A DNA stretch of 64,000 bases, taken from Scenedesmus sp. ARA3. Lineage: Eukaryota > Chlorophyta > Chlorophyceae > Sphaeropleales > Scenedesmaceae. The translations under genes and the position numbers were made by a program. Location of the stretch: positions 20,827-84,826 of the forward strand of contig RWJK01001027.1 in the NCBI GenBank assembly GCA_004335835.1, given 5' to 3'. The notes under the pieces are model-generated. The model did no database searches and had not been told where the DNA came from. It worked only from the letters and a program-made list of their open reading frames with translations. The first letter of the stretch is position 1. Every line of letters begins with the position of its first letter. Shown in pieces: positions 48,835-60,457 of the stretch.

Positions 48835-51800
48835 TTACTTGCCACAGGTGCGTGAATGTCCCTCCTTCCAATCCTCCACCTGGCAGGCCTTGCTGCAGAA
48901 GCGGCACTGCTGGCACCTGCTGCACCTCATCAGCTTGGCAGCAGCCACACCACACCTGTCACAGCAGCTGCCGCTGGTGCCGCTGCCACCGCTGCTGCTG
49001 CTGCTGCCAGCCCTGCCGTTGTCTTGCTGTGGCACTGCTGCAGCTCCCTTCTTGCTGTATTTCACACGCAGTGCCTTCATCATGGGTGCCAAAATGTCCT
49101 TGACCCCGCACTCAACCGGCAGGAAGAATGGAGGCAGATCTGCCTCTGCTGCAAGTCCTGCCTCATACACAGCCTCCACTTCCTGAAATGCTGCTGCTGC
49201 TGCTGCTGCCGCTGCTGTCCTTTCTTTCTCACCAGAAGACAGCAGCTGGAAGGCCAGAGTGTAGTAGCCGTGCGGCCGCTTGCAGTGCTCAGGCGGTGCA
49301 GCAGCAATGAACGCACGCAGCGTTGCCTCCACTTCTGCTGCCTTGGCTGCAGCGGCGGCACCCCTGCGCCGTGCGGGGGGAAGGCTCTGCTGCATTGCAA
49401 GTGCATGCACGTACAGCGCATCTGGATCACCTGGCAGCAGCTGCAGCACCTCCTCGCTGTCCGCAACAGCACCTGCGGCGACAAGTCAATGGTGCACGTG
49501 TATTGAGTCAACGGGTTTGAATTCAATGTGATGCCTTGACATGTTGCCTGGCAGCAGCTGCAGCACTGCCTCACTGTCCGCAATAGCACCTGCAGTGACA
49601 AGTGCAAAGGCGCACATCTTGAGTGTTTACACTTTGAGCTTATGTGATGCCTCGATATGTTGCCTGGCAGCAGCTGCAGCACTGCCTCACTGTCCGCAAC
49701 AGCACCTGCAGTGACAAGTGCAAAGCGGCACATCTTGAGTGTTTACATTTTGAGCTTATGTGATGTCTCGAAATGTCGGCTGGCAGCAGCTGCAGCACTG
49801 CCTCACTGTCCGCAATAGCACCTGCAGTGACAAGTGCAAAGGCGCACATCTTGAGTGTTTACATTTTGAGCTTATGTGATGTCTCGAAATGTCGGCTGGC
49901 AGCAGCTGCAGCACTGGCTCACTGTGTGCAGTTGCACCTGCGGCAACAGCAGCAGAGGTGCCCAGGTGACATTGCAACACTTTGTCAACAGAACACAGCA
50001 ACCCCTCCAGCTGCTACGTAGCAGTGCAGGAGTCAGCAGCAAGCATGAGCACACCGCTTGCACGCAGCTTCACGACGGATTCCTTGGGTTGCCTGGCCCG
50101 CCGTATCTAAATGCACATCTCTGCTTTCAGACACAAAGCTGGTCCAGCTGCCACGCTGCAACTTGCAACACATACCTGCATAACCAGGCCTGTCGCGGCG
50201 CAGCCGCACGAACACACCGGTGTATCCCCTCTATGTATCCATCTTGCGCCACGCACCTGCATAGTCGGCCAGCTGGGGCCACATGCGCAGCTCGGCTCGC
50301 GTCAGCTGAACATGCGGCTTCATCTCAGCCGGCAGACGCGGCAGCAGCTGCCCCAGCCGCCGCTCAGCCCAGGCCATGCCGCGGCTGCCTGCTGCTGCCA
50401 TCGCGTGCACCAGCGCTGCACAAACATCGTCAGGATGGCGGCTGATGTGGGACTCCAGGTCACCAGCATCTCATATGGCAGCTTCATCACTCTTCAGGTG
50501 TGAAAACATATGTGAACACACCACACACATGGCAGGCGGGCGGAGCGGCGGCGGCAGGACATTGTTGCAGCGAGCTCATGCGATGGTCCAGGCTGGTTCA
50601 CAATGCAGCTGGCAGCACACAATTTCCAGAAATGTCGTCAGGGTGGCTGCTGAGGTGGGCCTCCAGGTCACCCAGCATCTCATATGGCAGCATCATGACC
50701 CTGTAGGTGTGAAGACATATGTGAACCGCACATGGCAGGCGGGCGGAGCGGCGGCGGCATGTTGCCGCGAGCTCATGTGATGGCAGGTTCGCACTGCAGC
50801 TGGCAGCACACAACATCCAGAGACGGCGTCAGGGTGGCGGCTTAGGTGGGACTCCAGGTCACCGAGCATCTCATATGGCAGCTTCATGACCCTGCAGGTG
50901 TCAAACATATGTGAATGCCACATGGCAGGCAGGCGGCAGTGGCGGCGGCAGGACATTGTTGCCGCGAGCTCATGTGATGGCAAGTTCGCACTGCAGCTGG
51001 CAGCACACAATATCCAGAAACGTCGTCAGGGTGGCGGCTTAGGTGAGATTCCAAGTCACCAAGCATCTCGTACGGCAGCTTCATGACCCTGCAGGTGCAT
51101 CACAACATATTTGAATGCCACGTGGCCGGTGGGCGGCAGCAGCGGCGGCAGGACAGTGTTATGGCGAGCTCAGATGGTGCAGGCAAGCTGATACGGCAGC
51201 TAGCAGCACACACGTCCAACAGCTTCCGGCCGTCTACATGCATTGTACATCAGCATCCATCACCTGTGGCAGAGTGCATAGCCGCGCGCCAGTGCCTGGT
51301 AGCCCAGCTGGTGCTGGCCCCGCTCCAAGCACAGCTCCAGCCCTGTGTACAGCAACATCTTGGCCTGGATGTACGGCTGTACTGTCTCACTGTGGCTGTA
51401 CTGCAGCAGCTGCTCCAGCGGGAAGCGATCAGGCCAGCCGGCCGGGCCAGCCGCGCTTCTGCTGAAGGCACTGGCAGGGTTGGCGGCATCCCTCATGCAG
51501 CTTGAGCAGCTCCCTGCAGCCATTGTGCAGCAGCTGCGTGGTTGTGGACGCATGTAGTAGTCCGGCACATTTCATACTAGCCTACTCACTGTCAGGCCAC
51601 AAGCTGCTCAGAACGCACACGTATGAATCCACTGCGGCTTTGCAGCTTTGCAGAATGCATGCTTCAAAGCCGTTGACTATATGTTGGCGAGCACTGCATG
51701 CTGCCCAGAGGCTGCTTGGCATTTGAGCTGCTGCCGGCTTGTCCGGCCCTCAGCTCAAGCAGTAGAAAGATCAACAATACAGGTAATGGTTTATAGGAAG

Positions 51801-52146
51801 ACTACTATGATCATCACCCCCGTGCACAGCGTCTCACCTCAAGCAGTGTTGAGGTTGAATACAAGTGCGGCTCACACAAAGATCACGTTCACTGCCCGCT
51901 TGCACAGCGCCTTACCTCATGCAGTCCTTTGCCTCCGCAGGGATGCTGCCAGCAGCATGCATGCTACCAAAACTGGTGCAAAGGTGCGCATCATGCAGTC
52001 ACAGCAAGCAGGTCCACTTGCAAGCCAGCCACAACAGCCCTCTGTCATCATGCAACCCCTCACCTCATGCAGTCCTTGACCTCCTCAGGGATGCCGCCAG
52101 CAGCAGAGCTGCCCAGCAGGCCCTCCAGCGTGGCCCCTGCCCGGGC

Positions 52147-52184
<38 letters not shown>

Positions 52185-52212
52185 GCAGCAGGGACAAGCG
52201 CAGATGTTGCAT
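48835..52212 (-). CDS. MYND-type zinc-finger protein, about 430 aa, one-base frame break
   Basis: Proposed exons 52212-52064, 51533-51264, 50491-50257 and 49472-48835. The last carries a C-terminal MYND finger: CDRC, CSRC, CRFC, then C...H...C (CQVEDWKEGHSRTC), a protein-interaction zinc module. The middle is helical (LLQYSHSETVQPYIQAKMLL, LLPRLPAEMKPHVQL). Phases agree throughout only if one G is restored in exon 3. There the true exon reads ATGCTGGTGACC, while three nearby copies read ATGCT(G/C/T)GGTGACC (near 50474 on the plus strand). With it the model is 430 aa. Exon 1 begins MQHLRLS and a poly-Leu run from a CTG tract, so that start is uncertain. Function beyond protein binding unknown. 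Copies of the start or end of every exon but one surround it. Confidence 0.7.
49540..49960 (-). repeat. four ~119-bp tandem units carrying an exon start
   Basis: Units near 49545-49658, 49665-49778, 49785-49897 and 49899-49960 each contain an acceptor GCAG, GTGCTATTGCGGACAGTGAG-like exon bases and intron sequence (ACTCAAGATGTGCGCC on the coding strand). They copy the start of the MYND gene's last exon, which begins at 49472. The unit farthest from the exon is the most diverged. Confidence 0.95.
50625..51085 (-). repeat. three copies of the MYND gene exon 3 start
   Basis: Units near 50629-50706, 50818-50892 and 51008-51085 encode RVMKLPYEMLGDLE(S/A)HLS(R/S)HPD behind CTGCAG or CTACAG acceptors, about 190 bases apart. 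The true exon starts at 50491. Confidence 0.95.
51830..51962 (-). repeat. two copies of the MYND gene exon 1 end
   Basis: 51914-51955 repeats GGCAGCATCCCTGCGGAGGC...CTGCATGAGGTAAGG and 51833-51850 a shorter piece with its donor, downstream of the exon ending at 52064. Confidence 0.8.
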
Positions 52213-52435
52213 CAACAGTATACTATGTAGCAGCAGAGTCGAAGCTCTCAACATACAGCAGTAGCATGCTGTCTGGCGCAGGCCTGGCCGCCGAGCAGCC
52301 CAGCTAAGCATCCTGCTGCCTAGCCGACAAGCAGCATCAGTCCCTGCCTATCTGCAGCACGCTGATTGACGCATGCCTGTTTGCCACCCGGCCCAACTGA
52401 TCACCGTGCTACCATCCCACACAAACCACCCAGCC

Positions 52436-52485
52436 TAGCTCACCTGCAGCACCAGCGCCTGTCACACCATTTGGCATGCCTGCCA
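52436..52485 (-). repeat. copy of the last Sel1 exon's donor end
   Basis: GGCATGCCAAATGGTGTGAC...GGTGCTGCAG|GTGAGC resembles the end of the 52784 exon. Confidence 0.6.
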
Positions 52486-52561
52486 ACCAGCCCAGCTCAA
52501 TAACAGCCTGCCAACTCACCAACAGCACTAGCCCTGCATAGCTTCTGCAACTTGAAGCACA

Positions 52562-52790
52562 CTATCTGGCACACATATGCCTGGTTGTGCTGCCTACCCA
52601 CCCAACCGACCTGCAGCACCAGACCCTGCCCCGCCCTGTGGCACGCATGCCGCCTCTGCCTGCTTGACCGTGTTGGCCCGCTGCTTGCCGCAGCAGCTCT
52701 GCTGCCTCACTGCTGCCCTGCGCTGCTGCCTGTGAAGCCCAGTGCTGCGCCTTGACCACATCTACCTTGGTGCCGACTCCCATCCTGTGA

Positions 52791-52836
<46 letters not shown>

Positions 52837-54578
52837 GCAGCATGATTTCATATGTGGTGTTGCCTGTGCAGCCCAGTGCTGCGCCTTGGCAACGTCCACC
52901 TTGGTGCCGACTCCCATCCTGCAAGGCAGCAGCAGCAGTGGCAGGAGCAGCATGATGGCATATGTGCTGCTGCCTGTGCAGCCCAATGCTGCGCCTTGGC
53001 GACGTCCACCTTGGTGTCGACCCAGCCTGCAAGGCAGCAGCAACAGCAGCATGAATGGTATAATTCGTTGCTTGCATAGCCCAATGCTGAGTTTTGGCAA
53101 CGTCCACCTTGGTGTCGACTCCCAGCCTGCAAGGCAGCAGCAGCAGCGGCAGCAGCAGCGACAGTGACAGCGGCACCATAAGGCTGCATGCACAGCTCTG
53201 CGTCTGACTGGCAATGCATGCTCATCCTGGTGTGGACAGCTGCGCTATTATGGCTGCTGCTTCTGCCACTGCTGCTGCTACCCCAGCTACTGCCAACACC
53301 ACCAGTTTACTACCAGCAGTGCAGGGTATACATCTGGGTGCCGTGGTACAGATGTACAGCTTGAGCATCAAGGATTGCAAACAGCAATCAGTAAATTTGT
53401 GCGCTCACATGTGGCAGTGCGCCGCCTCCAGCTGTGCCTCAGCCAGGCCCTAGTGAGCCGCCTTCTCAATGAAGCTCCTGGTGGCAACAGCTGCGCCGCT
53501 ATGGCTGCTGCTTCTGCGGCTGCTGCTGCCCCAGCTACTGCCAATACCATCATCATACTACCAGTGGTGCGGGGCACGCAGGTGGGAGCCGTGGTACAGA
53601 TGTACAGCTTGAGCATCAAGGATTGCAAACAGCAATCGCTGAGTTTGTGCGCTCACATGTGGCAGCGTGCTGCCTCCAGCTGTGCCTCGGCCATGCCCTG
53701 GTGTGCCGCCTTCTCAATGAAGCTCACAGCCTTCAGCGGTGACGCCTCGCAGCCCCACTGCCCAGCCTTGTACGCCATGCCCAGCAGCAGCTGCGCCTCT
53801 GGCAGCTTGCCTGCTGCTGCTGCCAGCAGCCACTTGTGCGCGGCCTTCAGGTCCCTGAAGTCATGAGCAGGCAGCACATGCCAGCAAGCATTTGTTTAGT
53901 CACACACTGTGACGTTGTCACTGGTCATTGACATCAGCAGGCATGGCGTCAGCTGCAGAGGGCAGGCCTGACTGTGCTGCAGGCAAGGCAGCTGTTGTTG
54001 CACAACTCTTCAACTGAAGGGCGGCACGCACGCATTAAAAACTTGTGCGTCAGGCACGTGCAGGTCTCGGCAACTCCCCACCCCGAAAGCACACTTGCGC
54101 CATTCCAGCCGCATCACCGCACTCACTTCTCGCAGCCGTGCAGGCCATCATGGTATGCCCGTGCCAGCATGAGGCACCCCGCAGGGCTGCCAGACTCAGC
54201 CAGTGCCCGCAGCTTGGCAGCAGCAGCAGCACAGCTCGGCTCCAGATCCACAACCAGCGCTGCAGCCTCAGCCACCCCATGCTGCTCAGCCCTCTTTGCC
54301 AGATCCAATGCAGCTGCATAATCCGGCGGCACACCAGGTGCACCGCTATGCAGCAGGGCTGCGAGGTTGAACTCAGCCACACCATATCCCTGGTCTGCTG
54401 CCTTTTTATACCAGCTTGCTGCCGCTGCTGCATCTGCTGGCACGCCGTTGCCAGCCTGGTAGGCTCGTCCGATGTTGTTTTGGGCCAGGGCACTGCTGTG
54501 TGGTGCTGCTGCTGCCTTGAGGTACCAGCGCATGGCTTCAGCGGGGTCCGGTAAACGGCCTGTGAGGCCATCCCTGTG

Positions 54579-54611
<33 letters not shown>

Positions 54612-56228
54612 AAGCGTCAGCAGCAACCGCAGGAGCAACTTTGATGGCGTGGTGCCGGCAGCAGAAATGGAGAACAGCAGGTCACAGCTTGACAATAGCC
54701 AGGTGAACAGCAGTCCAGCAGTAGTGCAGGTCAGCAACACGTTGACGGCAACATGCACGCCAACGGCGCATGTATCAAACACCACCTGCACACAGCCAGC
54801 TGGCAGCCCGCACCTGTACATGTCTCCCAGCATCGCCCAGGACTCCACAACCCCGATGTTTGGGCATCCTGGCATATATGACAGCACTGGCTCCTGGCCA
54901 GCAGCCTTCAAAAGCCATGGCATGGCAGCAGCCACTAGACCTGACACTGACATGTGTGTTCTGTAGTCCAGTGCAAATCATCCTAGCCGCATCAAGATTG
55001 GTGCCACATCCACAACTAAGTGCACAGCCACAGTTCCACGCACCACAAGCCAGTAGCCCCTCACCTGTACATGTCACCCAGCATTGCCCAGGCCTCCACC
55101 ACTCCAATGTTAGGGCATCCTGGTGTGTATGGCAGACTTGGCACACATCATGCTGCCCTTTGCCTGTACATGCCACCTAGCACAAAACATTCAGCCCCTA
55201 ACCTGTACATGTCTCCCAGCATCGCCCAGGCCTCCACAACCCCAATGTTGGGGCATCCTGGCATGTATGGCAGCACCGGCTCCTGGCCAGCCGCTTTCAG
55301 CAGCCACGGCATGGCAGCAGCCACTGGCTCATCCACCTGCCTGTGCTGTATCATCTGCGCATAATTAAACTGCCCCGAGGCACTGCCTAGCTCCGCAGCC
55401 CGCTTGTACAGTGCTGCTGCTGCCGCCAGGTCAGGAGGGCTGCTGTAGCGGGCCTTGTCTGCCTGCACCACAAGGGAATGTGCCTTGCCAAACTTTTGTG
55501 CCTGCTGCAGCTGCTGCGGGGTGAGGCGGCTGCTGCTGCTGAGGCCTGCCAGGCCCTGCTGCAGCCGCGCTGCTGACCTGAAAAACATCAACCAGCATAC
55601 GGGCAAATGAATAGAGCGTACATCAATGTTGCTCTCCTGCAAACAAGCAGCTGGCATGCAACCCTGCTGTATCAATCTCAATATTTCAAAATCTGATTGA
55701 CAACTTGTATAATTGAATGTATGTCTCATGACCTCTGCTGCAGCTGTGCTGCTGACCTGGCGGGGTCGTTGTGGAAGCTGCTGCTTGAGGCAGCCGTGTA
55801 GCTGCGCCTGGCAGCGTCCCTGGCCTCCAGGCACCTGCGGGGCAACAGAACAGGAAGTTTTGATTGCCTAGTTCGCAGCAAAGTCAAGCAACTGCTTGAG
55901 AGTCGCGGCTGTAGCTGCAAGTCCTACACAGTAGAAGCAGGCCTGCCGAAGCCCATGCTCTTCCATGCTAAATTGAAGAAGGACAAGGAGACAAACGGCT
56001 TGCACAACTCCAGGTGCCGCAGCGTCCTGCAGCCTTCATTTCACTGACGCACAAACTTGAGGTAGAAAACCACATGTCACCAACTTTTACGAGCTCAATT
56101 CAGTGGCACCCGCCGCACCTGTTGAGTGCAGCGGTGACGCCTGCGTCATCCGGCTGCAGCTCTGCCGCCTGCTGCAGCGCTGCCACTGCCTGATCCAGGT
56201 TGCCCAGCTTCTCATGCTCCACGCCCCT

Positions 56229-56284
<56 letters not shown>

Positions 56285-56878
56285 TGCAATGGCAGCGGCC
56301 ACGACAGTTCTACATGTTAGCAGCCGATGGTGTGTGAATGCTGCGCGCCCAATACTATTGGTCTGGGGGATCTATGTGTGTCACGTGCCAGGATCCAACA
56401 GGATGAAACGGAACGCCCTCGAGTGCTCTGACTGCTATTGCTTGCCGCACCTGAAGTAGTAGCCCTTCATCCAGCTGGGGTCTGCCTTGATGGCAGCGTC
56501 CGCGTCATCAATGACCTGGCGCGTGCGGCCCAGCCTGCAGGGTAGCAGCAGCAACGGCAGGGGCAGCAGCAGTGCATTGACAGGGTCCCAGTGTCACTCA
56601 TGGTGGGGCAGGTGCTGGCAGTATGATTGTTCACTTCTGCGCCCGTGCCTTACGCTGTCAGATGTGCTGCATGTGTATCTGTTGCTGTCAGCGAGTGCAG
56701 CTTACTTGAACAGTGTGTTGGCACGGTTTGTCCAGTACTTGGGCACGGCAGGATCCGCCTTGATAGCCCTGCTGTAGCATCTGTAGGCGGTGTCGTAATC
56801 TTTTCGTTTGAATGCCTCGCTGCTTTCGGAGTTGTGCTGCTCAGCAGAGCAGCTGCTGGTGCTACTGCTACTGGCCAT
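52562..56878 (-). CDS. TPR plus Sel1-repeat protein, about 561 aa
   Basis: Exons 56878-56706, 56534-56451, 56226-56119, 55834-55757, 55577-55203, 54573-54127, 53854-53657 and 52784-52562, all phase 2 joins. Residues about 22-95 are TPR repeats (AFKRKDYDTAYRCYSRAIKA, then a second with IDDADAAIKADPSWMKGYYF). After a linker come Sel1-like repeats (ALYKRAAELGSASGQFNYA, AMRWYLKAAAAPHSSALAQN, ASWYKKAADQGYGVAEFNLA, AAHKWLLAAAAGKLPEAQLL, SFIEKAAHQGMAEAQLEAAR). Such solenoids are protein-interaction scaffolds; partners unknown. I read the last exon through to the stop at 52562. A donor (CTGCAG|GTCGG at 52610) exists, and a copy of it lies downstream, so splicing onward toward the MYND exons cannot be excluded, though phases disagree. 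Confidence 0.8.
52855..53140 (-). repeat. three copies of the last Sel1 exon's start
   Basis: Units starting at about 52922, 53029 and 53132 encode LG(V)DTKVDVAK(A/T)QHWA behind GCAG acceptors, spaced about 105 bases. The real exon (52784) has MGVGTKVDVVKAQHWA. Confidence 0.95.
53395..53485 (-). repeat. copy of the 53854-53657 exon's end
   Basis: About 85 bases match the exon's end and donor (CACATGTGAGC), with an internal stop. More downstream sequence (53290-53395) also repeats the intron start. Confidence 0.92.
54810..55170 (-). repeat. three copies of the 55577-55203 exon's end
   Basis: 54812-54940 (about 125 bases, AAMPWLLKAAGQEPVLSYMP...MLGDMYR plus donor), 55066-55130 (CPNIGVVEAWAMLGDMYR) and a fragment near 55160. 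Confidence 0.95.
55728..55757 (-). repeat. copy of the next exon's start at a donor
   Basis: The intron after 55757 begins GTCAGCAGCACAGCTGCAGC, nearly identical to the start of the following exon at 55577 (GTCAGCAGCGCGGCTGCAGC). The donor itself lies within the copy. Confidence 0.85.
55916..55990 (-). repeat. dispersed ~75-bp element, copy C
   Basis: On the minus strand: GTCCTTCTTC...GGAAGAGCATGGGCTTCGGC...CTGCTTC...GTAGGACTTGCA. Lies in an intron of the TPR/Sel1 gene. Confidence 0.75.
56230..56283 (+). repeat. (CAG)18 tract at a 3' splice site
   Basis: (CTG)18 on the coding strand, directly before the acceptor of the 56226 exon. Confidence 0.95.
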
Positions 56879-58108
56879 GGCCTGCAACAGGTTGCGCCGA
56901 TTGATAGACCTGCCAAGGCCACCTAAAAACTTCAGATCAAAAGAATCAGTATGCGTGCTTACTTTGCAACCAGCAAATGGGGTTAGGTGTCAAACCGCTG
57001 GGTGGCAGCGCTGGGCACGGATAAGCCTTGTTCGTGCCGAGTTGATCAACGCCGGCCAAACAACGAGCTGCACGACGAATTCAGAATCACTTTTATAAAG
57101 TTACAAAATTCATCGGGGGAATCATCCTTGATGTTTTGTGAGGAAAGCGGGGTTGGCGTGTTCGGGTTGGGTCTCAGCACAAAGATCAGCGAAATTAGGC
57201 AAGGGAGCACTTGATGCGTATGCCACACGTTAAAACTGTACTGAGTGAACTGCGTGGCAGCTCAACAGCAGTATGAGGGCAGCACGCAACGATCACGGCA
57301 GCAATTAACTTCGCGCCTGATCATGAACTGCTCGAGACGTGGGGTCGTGTGGACGTTGTGCGGGCGGAAACACTTGGTATAACACGCAACTTAATTTAAA
57401 CTTACCCAACAATTACTTGAGACACGATAAAAGTACGCAGCTTACATGTGTAAGTGACACGTGGCGAGCATGCGGGTAGCCATGCAGCATTTTGCACTGC
57501 AGCTGACCTGCCATGCGTGTCAAGTACAGGCCGGAACAAAGGCTATAAGCACATAAACCACGACACAATCAACAGGGTCCTAAACATGTAACATGAGGCG
57601 TGCTTGACTCAGAGAGTGGAGCATGCTGCTCAGCACTCACACAAGAAGTGACTTCTAATCGACCATTCAGTTAACTGCGCGCAGCCAAAGGGCCGAACTC
57701 TACTGCACCGCACTTGACAGCGAGCCTAATACACACTGCTAGGGATCATCTGCCAGCAGATGGACTGCTAGCATGATGCTGCACCTAGCACAAATGCAGT
57801 CACTGCTGAGCATCCTCTGCCAGCCCTGGCAATGGCAGTACATGCAAATCGGTGCCAAGCTTGCCAAGCGAATGCAGCCCTGCTGCACCAGTAGTGCATG
57901 CTGCGCGCTGCTGCTGTCTGACTTGTATTGTAACTGCATGCCACCTGCCATTCAAGTTCAACAGACTGAGTCATGCTGCACCTCACACCACGCATGTTGA
58001 TCACCGCTAGGCATCCTCTGCCATCACTGGTAGGCATGTCGCCAACCATAGAGGATTATGTCATTGCATCATGCATGCAAAATCTCACAGCAGCCCTGCT
58101 GCACGCTG
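56879..58108. other. intergenic region, no gene seen
   Basis: Holds the promoter of the TPR/Sel1 gene and the 3' UTR of the low-complexity gene. TTACA near 57442-57446 and 57406-57410 are possible TGTAA signals. An imperfect repeat of GCATCCTCTGCCA(G/T)... occurs near 57807, 58012 and 58116. Confidence 0.4.
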
Positions 58109-59028
58109 CTACACATCCTCTGCCAGCACTGGCAGGTGCACCTGCGTCTGCATTGCAGCAGCAGCTGTCAGCCCAGATGACAGCGGATCTGCAAGTGACA
58201 GCCGCCGCACATCCAAGCTCAACACATGCCGCTGGTTCAGTGCTGAGTCAGCATCATCAGCCGCTGCTGCTGCTGCTGCTGCCGAGCCGCCGCTGCTGCT
58301 GCTGCCGCTCCTTTTGTGGTGCCTGGGGTGGCGCAGTGCATGCCTCCAGCCGCTGCTGCTGCTGCTGCCAGCGCTGCCAGCACTTCCAGCAATCTTCTGC
58401 CGATCGCGCCCTGCACTGCTGCCAGTGCCGGCGTCCGCTGCATCTGCTGCTGTGCCTGCATTCGCATCCCCTGCCTTCTTCACCCCAGCCATCCCCAGCA
58501 GCCCCCTCCACCTAGTCTTCACCTTATGCCCTGCTGCTGTACCACTCTCACTCACCCCACCCAACCCCAGTGCCGCTGCTGCTGCTGGAATCAGCCCCTC
58601 CGGCTGACTGCCCTGCTCATCTTCTGGCTGCACTATGCCGGACAGCACAGCAGCAGGGTTTAGTAAGGCTTGCGGTGCTGAGTGTGCCGGCTGCAGCAGC
58701 AGCGAAGGACCCCTGGACATCATTGGGCCCTCATATTGTAGCCTGTCAAGTGCTAGGGCCAAACTGGCAGTGCTGTTCAAGCTGCCTGCTGCTGCAGCTG
58801 CCTCTAGCAGTGCTGAGGTCACTGCAGCTGATGGTGGTGGGGGTGGTGGTGGTGAGGAGGCAGCGCTAGCGCCGAAGGCAGCTGCGGCTGCTGCTGCAGC
58901 TGGCGTTGCTGCCTCTTGCATTGCAGCAGCTGGTGCTGCAGCAGGTGAGGTGCTCAGTGCTGCTGCTGCTGCTGCTGCATCTTCTGTTGCTGGTGAGCCT
59001 TCCTCTGCCCAGGCTGATAGTGAGCCGC

Positions 59029-59059
<31 letters not shown>

Positions 59060-59302
59060 CGCACCGAAGGGGCTAACGGGCCTCTGTTTAAGCTCATCAC
59101 CGCCGCCGCTGCTGCCGCCAGCAGCAGCAGCACTGAAGGGGCTCACCGGCCTTGTGGTGCTGCTGCTGCTGCTGCCAACAGCAGCAGCAATGGCAGCAGC
59201 GCTGAAGGGGCTCGCTGGCCTTGTGGTGCTGCTGCTGCTGTTGCTGTGTTGGGCGTGGGCTGCAAAGGGACTGCTCGGTGTTGGTAAAACGGGCGGCTTC
59301 TG

Positions 59303-59335
<33 letters not shown>

Positions 59336-60363
59336 GCTTTTGACACCCAAGTCCACAACCACAGTTGTTGCTGCTGCTGCATTGCTGAATGGGGAAGTGG
59401 GTGTGGCTGGCGGCTGCTGCGTCTCTAGCCGCCCTGCAGCCCTGCCCTCTCTACCAGCATCCTGAGGGTGTACCATTGGCCTGCTGCTGCTGCTGCTGCT
59501 GCTGCCACCACTGAAGTCTGCTTCCATGCGTTTCACCGACCCGTGATGATCCCAGTGCGCCCCACCGCCTGTCACGTGACCTGCTGCTGCCGCAGCCGCT
59601 GATCCTGCTGCTGCTGCCGCTGCTTCTTGTGTGTTGACTGGCTGGGCCTCACTCGGCACGCCAGTGAAGAACCCTACCAGGTCAGAAAAGGGCTTAGGCA
59701 GTGCATCAACCCTGTCTGACACAGCTTGCTGCTGCGAGTCCCTCAGGCGCTCCACAGCAGCAGCATGAAAGGGACCTTCTGCTGAGGGGACTGCCAGCTG
59801 CTGCTGCCTGTCCCTGGCTTGGCCGGCTGCTTCTGCTCCTGCTGCTGCAGCTCTCATTGTGATGGATGGCATGGTGGCAAATGCTGCATGGGCTAAGCTG
59901 CGGGCATCCTGACCAGCAGCAGCAGCAGCAGCAGTGCTGCTGCTGCTGCTGCTGCCAGCTGTCAAAGCAGCAGTGCTGCTGCTGCTGCTGCCAGATGTCA
60001 GAGCAGCCGGTACTGCAGGAGCAGCAGCAGCAGAGCTGGTGCTCCTGCTTGGCACTGCACTGCTGCTGCTGCTGCTGCCAGCTGTCAAAGCAGCCGGTAG
60101 TGCAGTAACAGCAGGAGCAGAGCTAGTGCTCCTGCTTGGCACTGCACTACTGCTGCTGCTGCTGCCAGCTGTCAAAGCAGCCGGTACTGCATTAACAGCA
60201 GGGGCATGTGTTGCTGCTGTCCCGAAGCTGGTGCTCCTGCTTGGCACTGCACTGCTGCTGGTGCTGCTGCTTGCGCCAGCCTCAAGGTCCCCACCCACTG
60301 ATGGTATGGTGGGCAGGGCCTGCATCCGCTGCTGCTGCTGGTGCCAGCCATGTGTGATGTACC

Positions 60364-60457
<94 letters not shown>

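Noticed and set aside
49540..51085. CRISPR-like array with regular spacing
   Set aside because: Units are over 100 bases, carry exon starts with splice acceptors, and lie in an intron-rich nuclear gene.
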